Below are positions 56,936 through 64,000 of a DNA stretch of 64,000 nucleotides, piece after piece. This DNA is from Amorphophallus konjac. Its lineage: Eukaryota; Streptophyta; Magnoliopsida; Alismatales; Araceae. The number at the start of each line of letters is the position of its first letter. The stretch's first letter is position 1. A program made the translations under genes and the position numbers. The notes beneath the pieces are model-generated. The model did not search any database, was not told the DNA's origin, and saw only the letters and a program-made list of their open reading frames with translations. Location: contig CM040121.1 in NCBI GenBank assembly GCA_022559845.1, forward strand, positions 570,264,140-570,328,139, written 5' to 3'.

Positions 56936-57529
56936 ATAATAATAGTATATAAAAAATACTCAATTTCGGCTATCATAGTCTGCCTTCCCAATTTTGGCTC
57001 GTGGAGCCCAATCTTGGCCCCCATGGCCTACCTCTCGCCCTCGCGGCTCATTAATCTCCCAACTTCGGCTTCTATAGTCCGCTTCACCGATTTGGACTTT
57101 CACATTTTGCGCCCCAATTTTGGCTTCTGTAGCCCGCTTCCCCGATTTCCACCTTCACGGCCTACTTCCGTAACACCAACTTCGGCCCTTGCGGCCCACT
57201 TTCCTGAAGTCGGGTTTCATAACCGGTACCCCAGGTGCATTAAAGAACGAAACACCCTTTTTACCCTGGCCCGAGCTTGCTGTTCGGATGAGGAATCAAC
57301 CATCTTTCTTCGCACTGACACTAGCCCGTGTAAGTGACTTGACCACCTCTCCGTCCCCTCGGGCGACGAATATTTCTTTTGAATCAACAAACTCTTCTCT
57401 CTGTCCCTTCGGGTGACGAACATCCCTTTTGAATCAATGAACCCTTCTCTCTGCCCTCGTGGCTCGCCTTTCACAACTTCGGCTCTTGAAGCCCGCTTCC
57501 AGCCTTGGCAGTTATGGCCTCAATTCTCG
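56936..57529 (+). repeat. CCCGCTTCCC-type array and CTTCTCTCTGTCCCTTCGGG repeats, outer copy
   Basis: About eight units like GGCTTCTGTAGCCCGCTTCC (56980-57210), then three units of about 50 bp around TTTTGAATCAACAAACTCTT (57340-57460). Counterpart of 35510-36070. Confidence 0.75.
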
Positions 57530-57935
57530 GCGTCTGAGCCGACAGCTATTCGCTTCTCGACCTCTGAGCCGACAGCTATTCACTTATCGGCCCCTGAGCC
57601 GACAGCTATTCACTTATCGGCCCCTGAGCCGACAGCTATTCACTTATCGGCCCCTGAGCCGTATTCACTTATCGGCCCCTGAGCCGACAACTATTCACTT
57701 ATCGGCCCCTGAGCCGACATCTATTCAATCATCGGCCTCCGGGTCGACCGCTTTCCAACCATCGGCCCCTGAGCCGACAGCTATTCAATTATCGGTTCCC
57801 TAGCCGACAGCTATCTAATTATTGGCTTCCACGCCGATAGCTTTCCAACCATCGGCCCCCAAGCCGACAGCTTTCTAATCATCGGCGTCCCAGCTGACAG
57901 CTATCCAACCATCGGCATCCGTGCCGACGGCTGTC
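57530..57935 (+). repeat. 30-bp array, CGGCCCCTGAGCCGACAGCT
   Basis: About 14 units with ATTCACTTAT or ATCTAATTAT linkers; the same family as 51239-51690. Confidence 0.92.
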
Positions 57936-57939
57936 CAGA

Positions 57940-58085
57940 GTTGTTATAAAAAGAGAAGAAAGAAAAGAAAAGGAAAAAAAATAAAAAAAAAGAGAAGAAA
58001 GAAAAGAAAAAGAAGAAAAGAAAGAAAAGGAGAAAAGGAGAAAAGAAAGAGAGAAGAGAAAGAGAGAAAAGAGAAGAAAGGGAAC
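57940..58085 (+). repeat. Purine tract
   Basis: AAGAGAAGAAAGAAAAG-type simple sequence. Confidence 0.9.
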
Positions 58086-58089
58086 ACCC

Positions 58090-58455
58090 TATGAGGGCAA
58101 GTACACCCCCGCGCTGACATTAGCCCCTTTCCAGCAAATAAGTCATTTTCTGACGCAAGGCTTTGTGCCCTAGCCACCTTCTCTCATGCAAAATCGCCAT
58201 TGTGGGCCTTACGTCCGAATCGGTAAAATCTCTATCCTTGCGCTGGCATTAGTCCCTTGCCAACGAATAAGTCCCTTTCCGGTGCAAGGCTTCGTGCCCT
58301 AGCCACCCGCTCACACACAATATTGCCGTTACGGACCTTACGTCCGAATCGGCAGAAAATCCCCCGTTGCGTTGGCATTATCCTCTTGCCAACGAATGAA
58401 CCTCATCTTTCGGCGCAAAGGCTTCGGGCCCTAGCCAACGATGACATATTATCCA
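58090..58455 (+). repeat. Three tandem units of about 125 bp
   Basis: Units contain GGCATTAGTCCCTTGCCAAC, GCAAGGCTTCGTGCCCTAGC and TTACGTCCGAATCGG. Starts near 58110, 58240 and 58365. Not seen in the complete copy. Confidence 0.85.
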
Positions 58456-58499
58456 CTCGTCGAAAAAGAGAAAAAAAAAGAAAAAGGAAAAAAAGAGGA

Positions 58500-58735
58500 A
58501 GGGGCTTAAAATAGAGGTGCCCCGTCGGACTTGCCCCTACACGGGGACAAGGGTAAAAATGGCAGCAACCCAGCTGTGGCGAAAACCCGAAATGGGACTA
58601 CAGGTAAAATCGGGCACCCCGCCACGTGAAAACCCGAGAAGGCACGTGGGGAAAAGTAAGAGGGGGCTGGTGCCGGCGAAAACCCGAAAGGGCGCTTGTA
58701 CCGGTAATGTGGTTTAAAAAGAAAGAAAAGAGAAG
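58500..58735 (+). repeat. GCGAAAACCCGAAAGGG units
   Basis: About five short diverged units of 25-40 bp built on AAAACCCGAAATGGG. Confidence 0.65.
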
Positions 58736-59095
58736 AAGAGATAAACATACCACGTCAGCTCCCGACGACCTGTCGGCACTGATGAAGAGAAGAAGAGACA
58801 AACATACCACGTCAGCTCCCGACGACCTGTCGGCACTGATGAAGAGAAGAAGAGACAAACATACCACGTCAGCTCCCGATGCCCTGCCGGCACTGATGAA
58901 GAGAGGAAGAGACCAACATACCACGTCAGCTCCCGACGCCCTATCGGCCCTGATAAAGAGAGGAAGAGACCAACATACCACGTCAGTTCCCGACACCCCG
59001 TCGGCACTAATGAAGAGACGAAGAGACCAACACACCACGTCAGTTCCCGACACCCTGTCGGCACCGACGAAGAGAAGAAGAGACCAGTACACCCA
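58736..59095 (+). repeat. 57-bp array, outer copy, about six units
   Basis: Unit with CACGTCAGCTCCCGACGACC and TGTCGGCACTGATGAAGAGA. Same period and core as 33640-35215, in the reverse sense. Confidence 0.92.
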
Positions 59096-59131
59096 CGGGC
59101 ACTGCCCGGCTCATCCTTCGCCTGCGCGACC

Positions 59132-59148
59132 CGTGGGTTGGGGGCATT
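59132..59148 (+). promoter_or_regulatory. Polypurine tract of outer family M copy
   Basis: CGTGGGTTGGGGGCATT directly before TGTGGACGTG. Confidence 0.82.
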
Positions 59149-60081
59149 TGTGGACGTGCAAAATTGCACGCCCATACGTCCCAACTAGTCCAGCAGCAAC
59201 AGCAACTCCAACTAAAGAAACTGCGGAGAAGATGGGCCATCCGGACTCTCTAAACAAACGCACACACTGCCGTGAAGCCGTCTCCGGAGTCACGACAGTG
59301 AAGACAGATCAACCACCAGAATATACTCCAACCTGTGGGCCCTGAAGAGAACTAAGTGGACCGTTAGTCGGGCTCGAAACGGGCTCAAGTATATCTCAAC
59401 GGCACACACCCGTGCCCCGTCGCTGGGACGCCCCTTCTGGGCTCCTCAACGGCACACCTGAGGTGCCCTTCCCCGGCACGCCCAGGGCAGCCATCGCCCA
59501 CCGGCACACCCCCGTGAAGCATTCAGCGGCACACCCCCTGTGTGCCCCCTCGCCGGCACACCCCCTGCGTACTCCCTCGCCCGCATACCCCCTGCGTGCC
59601 CCCTCGCCGGCACGCCCCTTCTGGGCTCCTCAACGGCACACTTGAGGTGCCCTTCCCCGGCACGCCCAGGGCAGCCATCGCCTAGCGACACACCCTGAAG
59701 GGGTCTCTCAGCGACACGCCTCTGTCGCGCTTCAACGGTACACCCCTTTGGCCCTTTAGCGGCACGCCCTTAAGCCGACCTCTCCAACGGCACGCGTTGC
59801 CAGCCCCTTTAACGGCACGCTTTGGCGACCCTCCGGCGGCACGCTTTCCGTGTCTTCCAGTGACACGCCGTCCTAGCTCTTCAGCGGCATGCCTTGCAGA
59901 TGAGATCTTACGTCCATGCCCTAGATATCGTTGGCGCGCAGTGGGTGTTCGATGTGTCGGCCGAAGGTTGGGCCACGCTGGCTACTCCTCCTGCCACCGA
60001 GGATGGGGAAGTCAAATACCGATTAATGCCGGTCGCTTCCCACCTCCGCCGGTCGCGTTCGGGCATTCCCGCCGTGTGGGG

Positions 60082-60088
60082 TATAAAA
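60082..60088 (+). promoter_or_regulatory. TATA box of the outer LTR
   Basis: TATAAAA in GTGGGGTATAAAAACCCC. Confidence 0.75.
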
Positions 60089-62681
60089 ACCCCTCTTCTC
60101 CGGTGAATAAGAGAGAGACATAGAACAGAGAGCAGCGTACACAGCCACTACGGTGCTTCCAGGCGAGAGAGAAGAGAAGAAGAGAAAAAGAAGAAGAAGA
60201 GGAGGGGAGGCTCTGGCTCCCCCGCTGCTCCGTCCACCGTCGTCCGCGTAAAGAGAAAGAGAAGAAGAAGAAGAGAAGAAGAGGAGCCTGCCGCTCCGAC
60301 TACCATCACCTGAGCAAAGAGAAAGAAGATAGAAGAGAAGAAGAGAAGAGGAGTGAGTGAAGAGAGGGAGTGAGGTCTGGGAGGGGAGGAGCCGGTGTTC
60401 CATCCCCCCACCATATCTTGTTCTTTCCTGCTTTCCCTTCCCCCCGTTTCCCTTTTGTTACAATGTATTATTCCCCTCGGGGCATTCCTCTTGTGAGAAT
60501 AGAAATAGAAGGCTTGCGAATATTTTTGATGTCTTTCCAAGAGATTTCTTGCGTGTTTGCACCCCTTGGTATTTTCCTCTTCCTCTTCTTCCCCATCGGT
60601 TTGGCCTCCGGTAGTGATCTTTCTCTCTTGGCGTACCTCCTTCGTAGGGCCTTTGACCCTCACCCACACCTGCTCGCCTTGGCTTTCCTCGGTATGTTTC
60701 TAACCTCATCCTTAGCCGGCACACTTCCTTGGCCGGTACACCCTGCCTCGAAGCCTCCCCAGCACACTCAACCCCACCTGTGTCGACCCTCCAGCGGCAC
60801 AGCCCCTATGTCCTTCGCCGGCACACCCTCCAGCCATCCTTGACCGGCACGCCCTTCACCGGCACAGCCCCCAGCCCAACTTCCCCGGCACGCTCCTAGA
60901 CCGACACACCTTGCTTGGCCTTCCCCGACACGCTCCCCATACCCTTCGCCGGCACGCCTCCTCTTCCTTCCTCGGCACGCTTTCCTTGCCTTCACCGGTA
61001 CGCGCCTCCAGCTCCTTCGCCGACACGCCCATCCTTGAACCCTCCGGCGGCACAACCCCTGCGCCTCTTCCCCGGTACACCTCGGTCACCCTTGGCCGGC
61101 ACGCCTCAGCCCGGCACACCTGCCATTGGCTTCCCTGACGCACTTCAACCCAGCACCTTCGCCGGTACACCCTGGCCGCTCTTCGTCGGCACGCCCCTCA
61201 GCCGTTTTTTAGCCCTCTAGCGGCCCACTCTCACTCCAAAAAATATATATATATAGTGATAATGATAATAATAATAATAATAATAATAATGAATTAATAA
61301 AAATTATGATAGATAAATAAATCTGAATATATATATATATATGAAATAAACAAAAAATGTGAAATAGTAATAATAATAGCAAAAATAAAATATAATAATA
61401 ATAATAAAAAATGGAGAAATCATTCAGAACAAATGCATAAAGGGGAATAAACGGCACAAAATCATATGGTTAAAATCCCAGATAAAAAAAATGGTAAAAT
61501 CTACATTGCAGCCCCGTCTCTCCCGTGGTCTGGTGCTGAAGGAGCAACAATGCCGCCCTCGCCGGTCGGGCCTGAGTCTTGGGAGTCATCTCGAAATGGC
61601 CATGACCCGACCTTACCTCGGGCCGACATTCTGATTACACCGGACCCGCTCCTCAGGCCGGATCTCTTCCGAGCCATTATTAAAATCGCCGTACATTCGG
61701 CAGACATTTGAACGAGTTCACCTCGATTTCCGTCGCGTTTCTATTACGGACCTGTGTCCGAACATGAAAAGGTCCGTGAGTGACCGACATGGCCGACGGC
61801 TCCCATCCCGATAGGGTCGTGATCCGTTATTGCTCTGGGCCGATAGTTCGTCAAATTGGATTCATTCTATTGGGATTCGTTCCCGCTCTTTCATTGAAAT
61901 TGTCACGAACTCGACATACATTTGTACGGGGTTGTTTCCATCTACATCGTACCTTCAATACGGACTTTTGTCCGAACATAAAGTGGTCCATGAATGACCG
62001 ATAAAATCCGAATGGAACGAGGTGGTCCTCGTCCTCCCCGGATCCTACGCATGGGAATATCAATAAGGCCTTCACGGGTCACGCTTAGATCCCGGGTTCG
62101 TCCCGATTATGATCATCATCCGGCCCGTATCCTCGGCCTATAACTCACTCCCTTTGAACACATCTTTGGTTCTGGGATCTGATCCCGGGACACTCCCCCC
62201 GTTGCCCCCTTGGCACCGGGAATATTAATGACGCTCACGCAAGTCTTGTTTCGACCGCGGGGGGGACCACCGCAACATGGTCGCGGCTTGATCTTGCACC
62301 GAGCCGACAAACTTGTTGGTTTCTAACCGCTTTGACCGGGATTTAACTGAATATTTCTCGTTCCTTTGAGCAATAAATTTACCGTACCCCGACATACATA
62401 TGTTCCGATTTTCCCGTGACGATCACGCTTTTCTCGAGCCGGACATTCTTCTGAATATTAAATGGTCAGCACATGACCGACAAGATCTTGAATGTTTTCT
62501 TTTCACCAGCGTACGGGGATTTCAATACTTCCTAATAGACTTTTCATGTAATTAATTTTTTGGCCATGAGGCCCTGATTCCCGGCGATTAATCAATGGTG
62601 TTCCCTCGTATGGGGGATGTAAATGACGTCGTGACCTTTATGGCGCGGTGGGTTTTGGTTCTGACACGAACTACACAATCG

Positions 62682-62746
62682 TCTGATTAGTCAGATCGAG
62701 CGCACCATGGGTTCCTCGGAGCTCGAATAAATTGTCACTTCGTGAC
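62682..62746 (+). promoter_or_regulatory. Hairpin and poly(A) cluster, outer LTR
   Basis: TCTGATTAGTCAGA (62682-62695), GGGTTCCTCGGAGCTC (62709-62724, stem kept with wobble pairs), AATAAA (62726-62731), GTCACTTCGTGAC (62734-62746). Compare 2218-2284. Confidence 0.6.
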
Positions 62747-62828
62747 TGGCACGCCGACGCACTCAATAGACGAATCAACCATCCGAATAGACTAACGACA
62801 TAACGAGTGAACGAAAAGTGCGTCCACA

Positions 62829-64000
62829 AATAGTTAATAATATCTAATTGTCAGTCAGGAGGTTTAGTGTCACAATGATACAATTGATCCTTAAACTTGT
62901 GACACCAAAGACATCTTATGTGAGGAGCACTATACTTTGATATTTTGTTTATGGATACTTTTAGAGGGCTAGTACAACTAAATAATTAGGTGCCGTGTGA
63001 TTTACATGAAGGTGATTGTGTGGTCAATAGAAGATCACTCACGCTCGATATTTTGGAGAGAGAATGTCCTAGAGAATCATATCTAGGAAAAATCTATGGC
63101 CAGGGTTCGTCGGCAAATCGAAAAGGAGTTTTGGTTTAGTCGTTTAAGATATGAATTATTGGATCAGGTAATTATAGAGCATTGACAATATGGCCATGGT
63201 CTATTTATGATCTAGGACATTGTATGAGTAAAGGAATATAATTGTATGGTAACTGATGATAGAAAGGTTCTAAGTGGATTTGGATTTTTTTTATTGTTTG
63301 GGGGTCTTGGCCTGTTATTGAGCGTTAGCCATGATCGGTGAGCAGGATAAGTAATCATGTGATCATTAATTTAATAAAAAAAATAATTTAAAAATTTAAT
63401 TATTCGCATGAATAATATTAAAGGAGTTTAATAATTTAATTGCTCACTGCCAGTGCAATAATATGACCTAGAGGGCCACACACAAATAGCTTTAAGTGGA
63501 CAGAACTTTCACATAATTTTTCAAGAGTTAAATTTATCCAAGTAATTAGATAATTATCTAAAAAGATTGGATGTCTATAATATAGGGTGGTGGATTGAGA
63601 GATTAGACTCAGCAGTCACAATCTCTCCTTGGCCGCCTCCCTCTCTCTCATATCTCCCTCCAAGTCATCTCCTTTTAGGGCACAAATCTTGAGGTCGCAC
63701 CCACCTTGGCGCCTTTCTCTCTCCCTTGTTCTCTCTTGTGAAGAAGAGTAAGAAGAAGAATTTGGAGATCGCGAAGAAGCATTCTTAGTGGTGAAGGAGA
63801 GATTCGGTTCATGAAGAGCTCGTGTGGATACGTCTAGAGGGCGAGTACATACTTGCCTCAGATCTACAGACGATCCTTGTTTTCAATCGGTCGTGAGATA
63901 CGAATCTCACCTAAGGTATAACACATGAAATTAGTTTTGTGCATTGTAAATGATGTATCAATATGAGCAACAATCCCTAGTCGATCTTTGGGTGGGGTGA
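62829..64000. other. Right flank of the outer element, perhaps part of a Ty1/copia LTR
   Basis: AT-rich, no ORF of note. From about 63000 the words TATGACCTAGAGGGCCACAC, then CT-rich leader DNA (63600-63740) and GTGTGGATACGTCTAGAGGG look like LTR sequence of copia elements from memory; no boundary is found. The last 1.1 kb has no gene that I can support. Confidence 0.3.

Larger units (their letters stand above)
26487..62828 (+). mobile_element. Outer family M copy, plus strand, 5' part outside or left of element P
   Basis: Its pieces are the minisatellite at 26487-28970 and 48833-49965, further arrays to 59095, a polypurine tract (59132-59148) and the 3' LTR (59149-62828). The order of arrays equals that of the complete minus-strand copy inside it, reversed. 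It is interrupted by element P (target CCCGG), by the complete copy 28971-48832 and by the insertion at 52141-56072. It is more diverged than the other copies. No coding region. Confidence 0.78.
59149..62828 (+). repeat. 3' LTR of the outer family M copy, diverged
   Basis: 3680 bp from TGTGGACGTGCAAAA to GCGTCCACA. It is collinear with the other LTRs but clearly diverged: GGCACGCCC-type arrays (59400-59900, 60720-61200), TATA 60082-60088, purine leader (60120-60375), ATAATAATA stretch (61240-61420), hairpin cluster near the end. Followed by AATAG, a possible target duplication whose partner is outside the window. No PBS follows, so this is a 3' LTR. Confidence 0.9.

Noticed and set aside
59149..62828. 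5' LTR of another element to the right
   Set aside because: No PBS after 62828, while a polypurine tract stands right before 59149.

Overview
The window is plant nuclear DNA made almost entirely of nested LTR retrotransposons. Evidence for a plant: Ty3/gypsy pol domains with a second, archaeal-type RNase H (the mark of the Tat lineage), plant mobile domain (PMD) reading frames with short GT-AG introns, and Athila-type flanking motifs. I see no stand-alone host gene, no rRNA and no tRNA gene. The species cannot be told.

Four elements explain most of it. (1) 'Element P', plus strand, is a giant Tat-lineage element whose 5' part lies left of the window. Its pol runs 2356-8558, then comes a long 3' region carrying two spliced PMD genes on the opposite strand (10185-11611 and 13032-23481), then a polypurine tract and the 3' LTR (24759-26486). 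(2) 'Family M' is a non-autonomous family with 3.7-4.6 kb LTRs and an internal region built from tandem arrays. It appears three times: a lone or 3' LTR at 1-2354 inside the pol of P; a complete 19.9 kb copy on the minus strand at 28971-48832 with 5-bp target duplication CCCGG; and an older outer copy on the plus strand, whose internal region spans 26487-59148 (interrupted) and whose 3' LTR is 59149-62828. (3) 'Element Q' is a complete 7.5 kb Athila-like minus-strand element at 15281-22757 (duplication CCCAT) sitting in an exon of the second PMD gene. (4) A 3.2 kb insertion with LTR-like ends at 5022-8231 (duplication GAACG) splits the integrase of P. A fifth, unclassified insertion of about 3.9 kb (52141-56072) splits the outer family M copy.

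Nesting, from oldest: outer family M copy; element P and the 28971-48832 copy both inserted in its CCCC/GGGG minisatellite; then the 1-2354 LTR, the 5022-8231 insertion and element Q inserted in P. The right end (62829-64000) is the flank of the outer copy and may hold part of a Ty1/copia LTR.

The most unusual content is the pair of antisense, intron-bearing PMD genes in a retrotransposon. They are accompanied by about 16 scattered double-hairpin blocks (AACGGTCT...GACCGTTAC type), shared by the gene spacers and the LTR of P. A three-hairpin cluster round the poly(A) signal of the family M LTR keeps its stems in diverged copies. Every pol and gag frame has stops of the C-to-T kind, so the coding parts are decayed.
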